Source of the DNA: Acidimicrobiaceae bacterium
GTDB taxonomy: Bacteria; Actinomycetota; Acidimicrobiia; Acidimicrobiales; RAAP-2
Reading direction: 5' to 3'
NCBI GenBank assembly: GCA_027306755.1
Contig: DAHUZE010000075.1
Coordinates: forward strand, 1-44,550
DNA: 44,550 nucleotides
Below the pieces are notes generated by a model, which saw only the letters and a program-made list of their open reading frames with translations, was not told the DNA's origin and made no database searches. How positions within the stretch are numbered: position 1 is the first letter of the stretch; every line of letters begins with the position of its first letter. Positions 8,187 to 16,958 of this stretch are shown here, in pieces. The translations under genes and the position numbers were made by a program.

Positions 8187-9137
8187 ATGCTCCTCCTTGC
8201 GTTCCGGCTGGCTGCCGCCCCCGTTCTGGTGCTGGCGGGGACCCTGGCCCAGCAGCGCTTCGGGCAATCGGTCGGCGGCCGCCTCGTCGGCCTGCCGCTG
8301 ACCAGCCTTCCCCTCCTCGGCCTCCTGGCCGCCGCTGAGGGTCTCGGCTTTGCCGCCGCCGCCGCGACCGCGGCGCTGGCCGGCGTGGTGGCCCAGTGCG
8401 TGTGGGCCCTGGTGTACTCCGTCGCCGCCCGGCGGCACGGCGCTCCGTGGGCGGCGACCGCGGCCACGGCATCCTTTGGCGCCACGTGCGTCCTGCTCCT
8501 GTGGGCGGATCCCGGGCTGGTCGCGGCCACGGCGCTGGCCGCGGCCTCCGTGGTCGGCGCGCTGGCCCTGTGGCCGGCGGCCAGCACCGCTCCCGAGGCG
8601 CGACCTGCCACCCGCAGGGAGATCGGCGCGCGCATGGCGGCCGGCTCGGCGTTCACCGTGGCCGTCACGGGAGCCGGTGGCTCGGTCGGGCCGCAGGCCG
8701 CCGGCCTCCTGGGCTCCTACCCCGTGCTGACGGTGGTGCTCGCCGTCGCCACCCACCGCCGGGTCGGCGCAGGCGCGGTCGCGGACTTCTTGGGCGGCGT
8801 GGTTGCCGGAACCTTGTCGGTCGTCGCCGCCCTGGCCACGCTGGCGGCTCTCTTGCGGGCGATCGGACCGGTGGGCGCCTTCCCCGCCGCGCTGGGAGCT
8901 TCGATCGCCGCACAGCTGGTCCCCCTGGGCTGGGCCAGGCGCCGCGGCGCCCCTCAGGTGTCCAGCGGCGCGGCCGGCTCGATCAGCACGTCCAGCGCGA
9001 GCGCGCCGGCCGTCCCGCAGGTCAGGGGGTTGACGTCGAGCCCAGCGATGGCGTCGCCCAGCTCGTTGGCGATCGAGGCCACCGCTACGACGGCATCGAT
9101 CACCGCGTCCATGTCCGCTACGGGGCCTCCGCGGTAG
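8187..9137 (+). CDS. Unrecognised multi-pass membrane protein overlapping a convergent gene
   Basis: 316 aa. About the first 255 residues are strongly hydrophobic, with some eight predicted membrane segments arranged as two similar-looking halves separated near residue 145 by a hydrophilic stretch (PEARPATRREIGAR). The first segments are MLLLAFRLAAAPVLVLAG and LVGLPLTSLPLLGLLAAA, and the second half repeats a GAGGSVGPQAAGLLGSYPVL pattern. This suggests an internally duplicated transporter of the DMT or exporter type, but I cannot name the family. A GGAGGA lies immediately before the ATG at unusually short spacing. No stop occurs until 9137, so the last 60 Ser/Ala/Pro-rich residues overlap the 3' end of the opposite-strand synthetase by 184 nt. 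Confidence 0.65.
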   Translation: MLLLAFRLAAAPVLVLAGTLAQQRFGQSVGGRLVGLPLTSLPLLGLLAAAEGLGFAAAAATAALAGVVAQCVWALVYSVAARRHGAPWAATAATASFGATCVLLLWADPGLVAATALAAASVVGALALWPAASTAPEARPATRREIGARMAAGSAFTVAVTGAGGSVGPQAAGLLGSYPVLTVVLAVATHRRVGAGAVADFLGGVVAGTLSVVAALATLAALLRAIGPVGAFPAALGASIAAQLVPLGWARRRGAPQVSSGAAGSISTSSASAPAVPQVRGLTSSPAMASPSSLAIEATATTASITASMSATGPPR

Positions 9138-11122
9138 CCCTCGAGCAGACGCCGCGCCGTCAGGGTGCCGAGCAGGCGATCGGCGGCGGTCCGATCGAGC
9201 AGGGGCAGGGCGACAGCCCGGTCCGCCAGCAGCTCCACCAGCGTTCCCCCCGTGCCGACCACGACCAGCGGGCCGATCAGCGGCTCCCGCACGATCCCGA
9301 GCGCCAGCTCGACGCTGTCGGGGGCCATGCGCGTGACGATCGCCCGCGGTCCCAGGTGCGACGCCACGTGGTCGAACGCGGCGGCCACGTCGCCGGCGCG
9401 GCCGAGGCGCAGGTGGACGCCTCCCACGTCGGACTTGTGGAGGTGCCCTGCCTCGGCCGTCTTGAGCACGACGGGGTAGCCCAGGGCGTCCGCCGCGGCC
9501 ACCGCATCCCGACGGGTCGTCACCATCCGGGCCGGCGGCGACGGGATCCCGTAGTCGGCCAGGAGCTGGAACCCCTCGAGGGGTTCCAGGGGCCCGGAGG
9601 CCAGCCGCCGGGCCCAGCGCTCGGCCCGGTCATGGTCCGGGGGCGGTGGCACCGGGGGCGGGCGGTCGCCGAAGTCCCGAAGCTCCTGGAGGTGGCGCAG
9701 CGCCAGCACCCCCGACCGCGTCCCTTCGAGCACGGGCACGCCGCAGGCCCGGAGCGCGGCCGCGGCAGGGCGGTCGAGCGCGCTCGGGACGTGGCTCAGG
9801 ACGCAGACCGGCACGGTCGAGCGTTGCCAGGCTGCCACGGCGGCCAAGCGGTAGGAGTCGTCGCCGTCGAGCTCGGGCACCAGGTCCACGGCGAGAGCCA
9901 CCGCGTCCACCGCCGGGTCCTCGCCCATCGCCACGGCCGTCTCGGTGAGCAGCTCCTCGGTCGAGCGACCCCGGCCCCAGACGTCGAGGGGGTTGGCGAC
10001 CTCGAGCCCTGGGTCCAAGAGCTCGGCCAGCCGGGTCCGGGTGGCAGGGGAGAGCTCGGCGAACCCCACGCTGCAGGCGGCGGCCACGTCCACCAGCAGG
10101 GCCCGCTCCGCGCCGGAGTCCAGGACGCCGGCGATCCCCGCTGCCAGGACGCCGGGGGCCTTGCGGCGCGCCGGCGCCCGGCGGCCGGCGCAAAGCAGCT
10201 CCAAGGTGTCGCACATCTCGTGGAGGTCGGCCACCCGGAGGACGCCGTAGGCACCGAACAAAGCTTCCCAGACGCCGTCGCTCCCGGCCAACGCGCCGGA
10301 GTGCGCCGCAACCATCGCCCGTCCCGGGGCCGACATCCCCACGGTGAGCGCCACGACGGGCACGTCCGACGCAGCGGCACGGGCCAGGGCGGCCCGGAAG
10401 CGGTCCGGTTGGCGCAGGGTCTCGAGGACGAGGGCGACGACGCCGGTCTGGGGGAGCGTCAACGCGTACTCCAGGTACTCGGCGGCGGTGGTGACCAGCT
10501 CCTGGCCCGACGAGACGGCGAGCGACCAGCCGAGCATGCGCTCGGCGCGCAGCAGAGCCGAGAAGGCGGAGCCCGAGTGGGTCACCAGCGCGATCGGTCC
10601 GGGCGGCAGGGGAGACGGCTCCAGGTAGCCGATGGCCCGTACGCCGGGGGAGACGAAGCCCATGCAGCCACCCCCGCACAGGGCCATCCCGGCGCCGGCG
10701 GCGATGGCCCGCAGCCGGTCCCGCAGGCCGTCGCCGACCGCGCTCCCGTACACGACTGCGGCGCCGTCGCCCCGTCTCGCTGCCCGGTGCAGCTCGTCCT
10801 CCAGCCGGTTGTCGCCCACCGCCAGGAGGACCAGGTCGACGGGACCGTCCAGCTCGTCGAGCGTGGCGACCACCGGGCGGCCCCGGATCTGCTGGCCGGC
10901 ATGTCGGGGATTGACGAGGTGGATGGCCGGCGCGCCGGGGCTGCGCTCGAGCTCGGTGAGCGCCCGGTCGCCGAATGCGTTGGAGGCGCGGCTGGCCCCC
11001 ACGAGCGCCACCGAGCGCGCCTCGAGCATCCGCACGAGACCCGGCGACGGGCGGAATGGCGCCGGATCGGCTGGTCCTGGCGCCCTGTGGCTCTCGGACA
11101 CTGCGGTCCGCAGGTCGCTCAC
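8954..11122 (-). CDS. Fused NDP-forming acyl-CoA synthetase (acetate-CoA ligase, ADP-forming type)
   Basis: 722 aa. The alpha part carries the CoA-binding Rossmann domain (SVALVGASRASNAFGDR near residue 37) and the phosphohistidine segment AAHSGALAGSDGVWEA. The beta part is an ATP-grasp domain from about residue 500, with YPVVLKTAEAGHLHKSDVGG (second catalytic His in HKSDVGG) and GLDVNPLT near the end. The enzyme interconverts acyl-CoA plus ADP and Pi with free acid plus ATP, so it can salvage energy from an acyl-CoA made during catabolism. Its GTG start overlaps the stop of the upstream oxidoreductase gene by 4 nt (GTGA), indicating coupled translation from the operator-C promoter. Confidence 0.93.
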   Translation of the reverse strand: MSDLRTAVSESHRAPGPADPAPFRPSPGLVRMLEARSVALVGASRASNAFGDRALTELERSPGAPAIHLVNPRHAGQQIRGRPVVATLDELDGPVDLVLLAVGDNRLEDELHRAARRGDGAAVVYGSAVGDGLRDRLRAIAAGAGMALCGGGCMGFVSPGVRAIGYLEPSPLPPGPIALVTHSGSAFSALLRAERMLGWSLAVSSGQELVTTAAEYLEYALTLPQTGVVALVLETLRQPDRFRAALARAAASDVPVVALTVGMSAPGRAMVAAHSGALAGSDGVWEALFGAYGVLRVADLHEMCDTLELLCAGRRAPARRKAPGVLAAGIAGVLDSGAERALLVDVAAACSVGFAELSPATRTRLAELLDPGLEVANPLDVWGRGRSTEELLTETAVAMGEDPAVDAVALAVDLVPELDGDDSYRLAAVAAWQRSTVPVCVLSHVPSALDRPAAAALRACGVPVLEGTRSGVLALRHLQELRDFGDRPPPVPPPPDHDRAERWARRLASGPLEPLEGFQLLADYGIPSPPARMVTTRRDAVAAADALGYPVVLKTAEAGHLHKSDVGGVHLRLGRAGDVAAAFDHVASHLGPRAIVTRMAPDSVELALGIVREPLIGPLVVVGTGGTLVELLADRAVALPLLDRTAADRLLGTLTARRLLEGYRGGPVADMDAVIDAVVAVASIANELGDAIAGLDVNPLTCGTAGALALDVLIEPAAPLDT

Positions 11123-12765
11123 GCCGAGGCGAAGAGCCTCCGGGCGCCGGCGAACCGGCCCCCCGAGCGCTGGTCGGCCAGGGCGGCCCTAGCCGCCTGC
11201 CATCCGGGGATCCCGCACACCCCACCTCCGGCGTGGGTGGCCGAGCTGGCGTAGTACAGGCCCTGGACGGGAGTCCGGTAGTCGCAGTAGCCGGGGGCGG
11301 GCCGCATGTGGAACAGCTGCTCCACCGAGAGCTCACCGTGGAAGATGTTGCCGCCGACGAGCCCGTACTCGTGCTCCATCTCGTAGGGCCCGACGACGTC
11401 CCGGTGGATGATCGACCGCTTGAAGTTGGGGGCCAGTGCGTCGTACTCGTCGACCAGCCGGTCCGCGTAGGCCTCGAGCTCCGCCGTGTGCGGCTCGTTC
11501 GCCCACGACGCCGGGACCCATTGGGAGAAGAGGGACATGATGTGGGTGCCCTCGGGCGACAGCGTCTTGTCGAACGTGGTGGGAATCACCGAGTCCGAGA
11601 AGGGGCGTTCAGCGGGGCGCCCCTCGCGGGCGTCCAGGAAGGCGCGCTCGATGTACTCCATCGACGGGGCCATCTCGACCGAGCCGGTGTGGTGCGGCTG
11701 CTGGTGCGCCCCGGGGTTGGCGGTGAAGTTCGGCAGCTCGGAGAGCGCCAGATTGATCTTCACCACCCCGCTGCGGGTCTTCCAGTGCTCCACGTCGCGC
11801 ACGAAGTCGTCCGGCAGGTTGGCCGAGCCCACGTGGTCCAGGAACGCGGTGCGCGGATGGAGGCTCGTCACGACGACGGGTGCCCGGATCTCGTCGCCTG
11901 TCTCGAGCACGATCCCCTCCGCCCGCTGCCCCCGCACGATGGTCCGCGCCACCCGGGCGTTGGTCCGGATCTCGGCACCCAGGCTCTCGGCCGCCCGGCG
12001 CATGGCGTCCGCCACTGCGCCCATGCCGCCCTCGGCGAACCCCCAACTGCCGAGGTGGCCGTCACCCACGTCCCCGATGGAGTGGTGGGCCATGACGTAG
12101 GCCGTGCCGGGCTCGTAGGGGCCGGCCCAGGTCCCGATCACCCCGTTGACGGCGATGGGCGCTTTGACCTGCCACGACTCGAACCAGTCGTCCAGCAGGT
12201 CCGCGATGGACATGGTCATGAGCCGGGTGACGTCGCCGACCGTCCGCACGTCGACACCCCGCTGCCGCCAGGCCATGCGCAGCAGGTCGGCGATGTCCCC
12301 GGGGTGCTTGGAACCCACCTTCGGAGGGACCATGAGCAGCATCGGCCCGAGCACGTCGGCAAGGCCCCCGAGCCATGCGTCCCACTTGGGCATGGCCTCG
12401 GCGTCCTTCTTCGAGAACTTGGCGATCTCCTCGTGGTTCTTCTTGGCGTCGTCCGACCAGATCATGATCGACCGCCCGTCCGCGAAGGCCTGGTAGTAGG
12501 GGCCCATGGGGAACACCTTGTAACCGTGCCGATCGAGCGCCAGGTCCTTGATGATCGTCGGCGGGAGGAGGCTCATCACGTAGGAGAGCCGGGTCACCTT
12601 GAACTCGGGAGCGTCCGGCCACGGGCTCTCGGTCGTTGCGGCGCCACCGGTCTTGTGCCGGGACTCGAGGACCACGGTCCGCATGCCTGCCCGGGCCAGG
12701 TAGGCGGCCGCCACCAACCCGTTGTGGCCACCCCCGACGACCACCGCGTCGTAGCTCTGTCGCAT
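11119..12765 (-). CDS. Phytoene-desaturase/PYROXD2-like FAD oxidoreductase
   Basis: 548 aa from ATG 12765 with a GGAGG RBS 6 nt upstream. The FAD motif is YDAVVVGGGHNGLVAAAYLA, followed by LESRHKTGGAATTE. The C-terminus ends with a second FAD segment (GLYYASSATHAGGGVCGIPG). Length and motifs fit the NAD(P)/FAD oxidoreductase group that includes carotenoid desaturases and human PYROXD2. There is no phytoene synthase or other carotenoid gene nearby, and it is coupled to an acyl-CoA synthetase. A catabolic oxidation role is therefore more likely than pigment synthesis (inference). It is divergent from the TetR gene across operator site C. Confidence 0.87.
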   Translation of the reverse strand: MRQSYDAVVVGGGHNGLVAAAYLARAGMRTVVLESRHKTGGAATTESPWPDAPEFKVTRLSYVMSLLPPTIIKDLALDRHGYKVFPMGPYYQAFADGRSIMIWSDDAKKNHEEIAKFSKKDAEAMPKWDAWLGGLADVLGPMLLMVPPKVGSKHPGDIADLLRMAWRQRGVDVRTVGDVTRLMTMSIADLLDDWFESWQVKAPIAVNGVIGTWAGPYEPGTAYVMAHHSIGDVGDGHLGSWGFAEGGMGAVADAMRRAAESLGAEIRTNARVARTIVRGQRAEGIVLETGDEIRAPVVVTSLHPRTAFLDHVGSANLPDDFVRDVEHWKTRSGVVKINLALSELPNFTANPGAHQQPHHTGSVEMAPSMEYIERAFLDAREGRPAERPFSDSVIPTTFDKTLSPEGTHIMSLFSQWVPASWANEPHTAELEAYADRLVDEYDALAPNFKRSIIHRDVVGPYEMEHEYGLVGGNIFHGELSVEQLFHMRPAPGYCDYRTPVQGLYYASSATHAGGGVCGIPGWQAARAALADQRSGGRFAGARRLFASA

Positions 12766-12821
12766 TGGTCCTCCGATCCGCAGCCCGAGGTGCGGTCGCG
12801 ACGGACGCGTCCGGGCCTTGT

Positions 12822-12841
12822 TTGACTGACCGTTCAGTCTA
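12822..12841. promoter_or_regulatory. TetR-type operator, site C, between regulator and target operon
   Basis: TTGACTGA-CCGT-TCAGTCTA with perfect ACTGA/TCAGT arms. On the minus strand the arm contains TAGACT (12836-12841), the likely -10 box of the oxidoreductase-synthetase operon. On the plus strand it lies 11 nt upstream of a TAGGGT -10 (12852-12857) for the TetR gene. The position suits repression of both, including autoregulation. Confidence 0.72.
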
Positions 12842-12899
12842 AGCGCTTTGGTAGGGTGGCACAAGCCGCACGCGAGGAGAAGGCACACGAGGAGAGGGC

Positions 12900-13571
12900 A
12901 TGGCCACGGTGGAGGAGGAGCCCAGGCGCACCCAGATGCTGGCCGCCGCGCTGGCCGTGATCGTCGAGCGCGGTTTCCCGGACACCCGGATCGCGGACGT
13001 GGCCGAGCGGGCCGGGGTGAGCCCGGCGTTGGTCATCTACTACTTCAAGACCAAGGATCGCCTCCTGGCCGAGGCGATGCGGCACTCCGAGGACGCCTGG
13101 TATGCCGAGATGCAGCGGCGCACCGAGGCGATCGAGAGTGCCACCGGCCGGCTCCGGGAGGTCGTCGCCATGACGTGCCTGCCGGACGGAAGCGAGGAAT
13201 TCGACGAGTCCTGGGCGGTGTGGCTGGACCTGTGGTCCCAGGCTCTCCGGGATCCCGAGGTGCGAGCCGTCCGGGAGGAGTTCGACGAGCACTTCCGGGA
13301 GACGGTCCGCCAGATCGTCCGCCACGGAACCGATCGGGGCGAATTCCGCGCCATCGACCCCGACGACTTTGCCGTTGCCTACTCGGCCATGCTCGACGGG
13401 CTGGCAATCCAGATCGCTCTGTCGGACCCCGTGGTGGGGCCTGAGCGGGCGTTCGACCTGGCGATGCGTGTGGCGGCGGACCAGCTCGGGTTCGACTGGC
13501 AGCCGGCGGTCCCCCGGTGGGCTACCCGGAGAAGTACCACGTCATCGGCAGAGGGTTGCCGTACGGGTTGA
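12900..13571 (+). CDS. TetR/AcrR-family transcriptional regulator (BetI-like)
   Basis: 223 aa, ATG 12900 with a GAGGAGAGGG RBS. The N-terminal helix-turn-helix is RIADVAERAGVSPALVIYYF followed by KTKDRLLAEAM, typical of TetR and closest in style to BetI-type regulators. The helical ligand-binding domain follows (WAVWLDLWSQALRDPEVR, YSAMLDGLAIQIAL). The final ~17 residues overlap the 3' end of the convergent ABC solute-binding gene by 50 nt and may be non-conserved. Its own promoter carries operator site C, and the same site occurs at three other promoters within 14 kb. This makes it the obvious local repressor, released by a pathway ligand (inference). Confidence 0.92.
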   Translation: MATVEEEPRRTQMLAAALAVIVERGFPDTRIADVAERAGVSPALVIYYFKTKDRLLAEAMRHSEDAWYAEMQRRTEAIESATGRLREVVAMTCLPDGSEEFDESWAVWLDLWSQALRDPEVRAVREEFDEHFRETVRQIVRHGTDRGEFRAIDPDDFAVAYSAMLDGLAIQIALSDPVVGPERAFDLAMRVAADQLGFDWQPAVPRWATRRSTTSSAEGCRTG

Positions 13572-15348
13572 GATGTGTCCACCCCTTCAAGGTGTTCTTG
13601 ACCACGATGACTGTGTCCGCAAGGGGCCACCACAGTGACGCAACATTCTTGGAGAGGTAGTTCTCGTCGGCGTAGAGGGACTGGAGGCTCGTGCCCGAGC
13701 TGACGCCGGCAGCGCGGATGAGCTGCTGCGCCTTGGGTGTTGTGTACCCTCCTCCCCAGTAATTGCCCTTGGCGAACTGGACGTCCGCGGTGGGAACGAT
13801 GTCCAGCGGTCCGTATGTCCACATGTAGCCGGAGTACCCGGCGAGGCCGTACTTGCACGGCGGTGTGCTGGGGCAGACGCCGGCGATGGAGAACATCGTG
13901 GTCTGGGTCTGGCCGTTGAGCGTGATGTCGATCCCGATCTTCTTGGCCTCGCTGGCGAACGCCGAGACCTGGGCGGCGAAGGCTGTTGTCCCGGTCGCGT
14001 AGAGGAACGGGAACCCGAGAGCCTTGCCCTTTCGGATGCCGGCGCCGCAGTCGGTGGGCCCGGTCCCGGGCCGCTCGCAGACGTCGGTGCCGTTGGAACC
14101 GGTCTTCCAGCCGTGCTGGGTCAGGAGCCGTCTCGCAGCCGCCGGATTGTAGGGATACGGATCCTTCTTCAATGTCGGGCTGACGTACGAGGATCCCGGG
14201 TAGTTGGCGATCGGCCCGTAGTCCGTCAGCCCGTAGCCGTGGAGGGTCTTTGTGATATAGAGCTTCTGTGTGACCAGGTGCTGCAACGCCTGGCGGACGT
14301 ACAGCTGCTTGACGAGCGGGCCCCATGTTTTAGACGTGTAGCCGAACTCCATCGCCTGGTCGTAGAAGAACTTCCGCGCCTTCACCGTGTACCCGTGGCT
14401 CTTGAAGTAGGACGCCTCCTTGGTGTCGCTCAGCGGGAGCCAACCGAATGTGATCGTCCCGGAGCGCAGTGCGTTGATCTCCGAGGTGCCTGTTGTGAAG
14501 CTGTAGAGCTTGTAGCCCGCCAGCTTGGGCTTTGTCGGACCGGTGTAGTGCGGATTGGCCGAGAAGGACGCCTGGTGGTTGACGGCGTCGTACGAGTTGA
14601 TGACCCAGGGGCCGTCCACCGTCTTCCACAGCGGATCGGTGCTGTAGGTGTGGATGTCCTTGGACTGGCCCATCAGGAAGGTGAAGACCTGCTTCGCCCC
14701 AGCAGGGGTTGTGGCCGCCCCGTTCACGGGGCAGGTGGCGCACGTCTTGTCCCACGCCTGCGCCGGCAGGGGGTAGATCCACAGCAGCTGGTTGCCGGTG
14801 AACCAGGTTGGGTTGTACGCGTGGTTCAGGTGCAGCACGAAGGTGGTGGCGCTCGGGTATGTGACCGACGTGATGTTGTCGGGCATGAGGCCGGGCAGGT
14901 AGTCGCCCAGTGTGTGCTTGCCCGCCTTGTCCAGGGCGAAGAAGAACTTGATGTCTGCGGTCGTGACCTTCTGGCCGTCGGACCACGTGAAGTTCGGGTT
15001 GAGTGTGATCGTCACGGTGGTGTCCCCGTTGGAGTACACGGGGGGCTTGGCCACCGACAGTGTGTAGTCGATTCCGGTTGTCGAACCCTTGCCGGCGAGG
15101 TAGAGGGGCATCCACATCCCGTCGGCCGTGTACCGGTTCCAGGACTCTGTGTTGGTCCCGTTCTCCAGGGGGAGTATCCACGAGAATTGGTTCCCTGTGC
15201 CGAGCGCGTAGCCGGCGACGTTGCCCTGGGAGCCCTTTGCCTTGGTGGTTGCGCCGGCGGGTGGCGAGGCCGCCAGACCCGTGGCCAGCAGCAGCAACGA
15301 GGCGGCAAGGAGACCCACGCCGCTCCATCGGGACCGAGCCTTCGTCAC
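13522..15348 (-). CDS. ABC transporter solute-binding protein, family 5 (peptide/opine/amine type)
   Basis: 608 aa from GTG 15348 with a GGGGGG RBS. The signal peptide is MTKARSRWSGVGLLAASLLL with an AGA cleavage site near residue 33. No lipobox Cys is present. The family-5 signature is seen in VTITLNPNFTWSDGQKVTTA and DIKFFFALD, with later LYVRQALQHLV and NPAAARRLLTQHGWK segments. Such proteins deliver oligopeptides, opines or cationic compounds to an ABC importer, but no permease or ATPase genes are in this window. The gene follows the aminotransferase in the same direction after 129 nt and has its own promoter candidate and a 14-bp palindrome in its leader. It is probably the uptake receptor for the regulon's substrate (inference). 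Confidence 0.9.
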   Translation of the reverse strand: MTKARSRWSGVGLLAASLLLLATGLAASPPAGATTKAKGSQGNVAGYALGTGNQFSWILPLENGTNTESWNRYTADGMWMPLYLAGKGSTTGIDYTLSVAKPPVYSNGDTTVTITLNPNFTWSDGQKVTTADIKFFFALDKAGKHTLGDYLPGLMPDNITSVTYPSATTFVLHLNHAYNPTWFTGNQLLWIYPLPAQAWDKTCATCPVNGAATTPAGAKQVFTFLMGQSKDIHTYSTDPLWKTVDGPWVINSYDAVNHQASFSANPHYTGPTKPKLAGYKLYSFTTGTSEINALRSGTITFGWLPLSDTKEASYFKSHGYTVKARKFFYDQAMEFGYTSKTWGPLVKQLYVRQALQHLVTQKLYITKTLHGYGLTDYGPIANYPGSSYVSPTLKKDPYPYNPAAARRLLTQHGWKTGSNGTDVCERPGTGPTDCGAGIRKGKALGFPFLYATGTTAFAAQVSAFASEAKKIGIDITLNGQTQTTMFSIAGVCPSTPPCKYGLAGYSGYMWTYGPLDIVPTADVQFAKGNYWGGGYTTPKAQQLIRAAGVSSGTSLQSLYADENYLSKNVASLWWPLADTVIVVKNTLKGWTHLNPYGNPLPMTWYFSG

Positions 15349-15360
15349 GTGCCCCCCTTT

Positions 15361-15374
15361 CGACCCGCGGGTCG
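15361..15374. promoter_or_regulatory. Perfect 14-bp palindrome in leader of the solute-binding gene
   Basis: CGACCCGCGGGTCG lies just upstream of the RBS (15351-15357) of the family-5 binding-protein gene. It is a perfect inverted repeat with no spacer. It differs from the TetR operators, so it could be a second regulator's operator or a small RNA hairpin that controls translation. Confidence 0.4.
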
Positions 15375-15446
15375 CATCGCGTCCAGCCGCTTGCCCGGCA
15401 CCCTGCACCGGCCCTGGCACCCGCACCGCACCGGCACGCTGCCACC

Positions 15447-15474
15447 GGTGTAGCCGGGCTGAACGATTGGTCAA
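15447..15474 (-). promoter_or_regulatory. Candidate promoter of the solute-binding gene
   Basis: On the minus strand, -35 TTGACC (15469-15474) and -10 TACACC (15447-15452) are separated by 16 nt. They sit directly after the aminotransferase stop, in a locally AT-richer patch. Transcription would start about 90 nt before the GTG. Confidence 0.4.
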
Positions 15475-15477
15475 TAG

Positions 15478-16926
15478 CTAATCAATTTTGTTGCCACCAC
15501 GCAACAGTGCGCCGACGGCCGCAGCGAATTGTTCGAAGTTGTCCGTGAAGCGCGAGACGTCCGCGTCGTCGTGCTGGACGGACAGGAGCCACTGCTCGGT
15601 CTTGCCCCACGGCGGCAGGAAGACGCCCCCGTTGAGCTGGAAGAGCCAGTGGAGGTGGTTGAAGCGCCCGTCCACGGTCAGGAAGTCCCGATAGTTGCGC
15701 ACCGGCGTGGTGGAGAACGTAACGCAGCCCTTCGCCCCGGCCGACACCACGTGGGCGGGGAGGCCGTGGCGGGCGATCGACGCACCGAGCTCCCTGGCGA
15801 CTCGCCGGCGGAGGCGGCCGAGCTCCTCGTAGGCTCCGGCCGTCGCCACCTGCTCCAGCATCGCCCGGGTCGCGGCCATGGACAGGGGGTTCCCGTTGAA
15901 GGTGCCAACCATCTCGTAGTCGCCATTGGCCACATGGGCCATGATGTCCCGCGTCGCACCCACCGCTCCGGTGATCAGACCTCCGCCGATGGCCTTGGCC
16001 AGGCAGATCACGTCGGGCGTGACTCCAGTGGCCGCGGTGGCCCCCCCGTATCCGGCGGCGAGGCCCGTCTTGACCTCGTCGAAGCACAGGAGGGCGCCGT
16101 GGCCCTGCAGCAGTGACGCAAGCTGGGCGAGGTAGCCCTCGTCGGGGTGGATGATGCCGGCGTTCATCATGATCGGCTCGATGATCATGCCGGCCACCGC
16201 TCCGGGGTGGGCGTCGAGCAGGTGGGCGACCGAGCCGAGGTCGTTGAAGGTGGCGACCAGGGTGAGGTCGACCATCGCCCGGGGAATGCCGCTGGAAGCG
16301 GGGACCGACGCGGGGCATGTGGCGGGCCCGATCCCGTCGTCCTCCTCGGGTGCAACCGATACCTGCACCGCATCGTGGTGGCCGTGGTAGCAGCCCTCCA
16401 CCTTGATGATGAGGTCCCTCCCGGTGACGGCCCGCATGAGGTGGACGGCGTCCATCGTCGCCTCGGTCCCCGAGTTCGTGAAACGCCATTGCGGCATCCC
16501 GAACCGCTCGGCCAGGTGCTCTCCGACGACGATGGCGTCCTCACATGGCTGGGCGAAGTGCGTCCCCCGCCGGACCTGGCGGGTGACGGCCTCCACGATC
16601 GCGGGGTGCGCGTGGCCCGCCAGGCCGGCGCCGTACCCGCCGTGCAGGTCCACGTACTCGTTCCCGTCCGCGTCGTAGATCTTGGAGCCGGCACCCCGCT
16701 CGATGAAGATCGCCTGGGGACGGGTGATCTGCCAGCTGCTGGTGACGCCGCCTGCCAGGACCTGGCTGGCCCGGCCGTGCAGCGCATGCGAGCACGCCTG
16801 CCGCTCGAGTAAGACGCGCTCCTGCTCGTCGATGAGCGCGTCGAGCGAATTGCCGTCGTTTCCCTCGTGGCCACGGGCTCCCTCGTGGCCGGCGGCGCCT
16901 GGCGCGGTGGTGCGGTCGAGGACCAC
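15478..16926 (-). CDS. Class-III PLP aminotransferase (glutamate-1-semialdehyde aminomutase-like)
   Basis: 482 aa from GTG 16926, preceded by GGAG at 7-nt spacing. PLP-site features are FTNSGTEATMDAVHLMRA (Ser/Gly/Thr near 152), GCYHGHHDA, LLCFDEVKTG (Asp283) and CLAKAIGGGLITGAVGA (Lys311 as Schiff-base lysine). The YHGHHD and FNGNPLSMAA patterns resemble HemL. The gene is in a catabolic setting with no haem genes, and it carries a ~45-residue extension, so it more likely transaminates an omega-amino acid or amine. It starts 36 nt downstream of operator site D and is therefore a probable regulon member. The amino-group chemistry would complement the DAO oxidase. Confidence 0.9.
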   Translation of the reverse strand: MVLDRTTAPGAAGHEGARGHEGNDGNSLDALIDEQERVLLERQACSHALHGRASQVLAGGVTSSWQITRPQAIFIERGAGSKIYDADGNEYVDLHGGYGAGLAGHAHPAIVEAVTRQVRRGTHFAQPCEDAIVVGEHLAERFGMPQWRFTNSGTEATMDAVHLMRAVTGRDLIIKVEGCYHGHHDAVQVSVAPEEDDGIGPATCPASVPASSGIPRAMVDLTLVATFNDLGSVAHLLDAHPGAVAGMIIEPIMMNAGIIHPDEGYLAQLASLLQGHGALLCFDEVKTGLAAGYGGATAATGVTPDVICLAKAIGGGLITGAVGATRDIMAHVANGDYEMVGTFNGNPLSMAATRAMLEQVATAGAYEELGRLRRRVARELGASIARHGLPAHVVSAGAKGCVTFSTTPVRNYRDFLTVDGRFNHLHWLFQLNGGVFLPPWGKTEQWLLSVQHDDADVSRFTDNFEQFAAAVGALLRGGNKID

Positions 16927-16958
16927 GGTCTCGCTCCGTTCCCAGGGCAGCCAGCGCC

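Noticed and set aside
11119-12765. Carotenoid biosynthesis gene
   Set aside because: No phytoene synthase, cyclase or prenyl transferase is nearby, and the gene is coupled to an acyl-CoA synthetase in a TetR-controlled catabolic block.
12900-13571. Biotin-type or fatty-acid repressor identity for the TetR protein
   Set aside because: The ligand domain cannot be assigned by eye; only the family and a BetI-like style are supportable.
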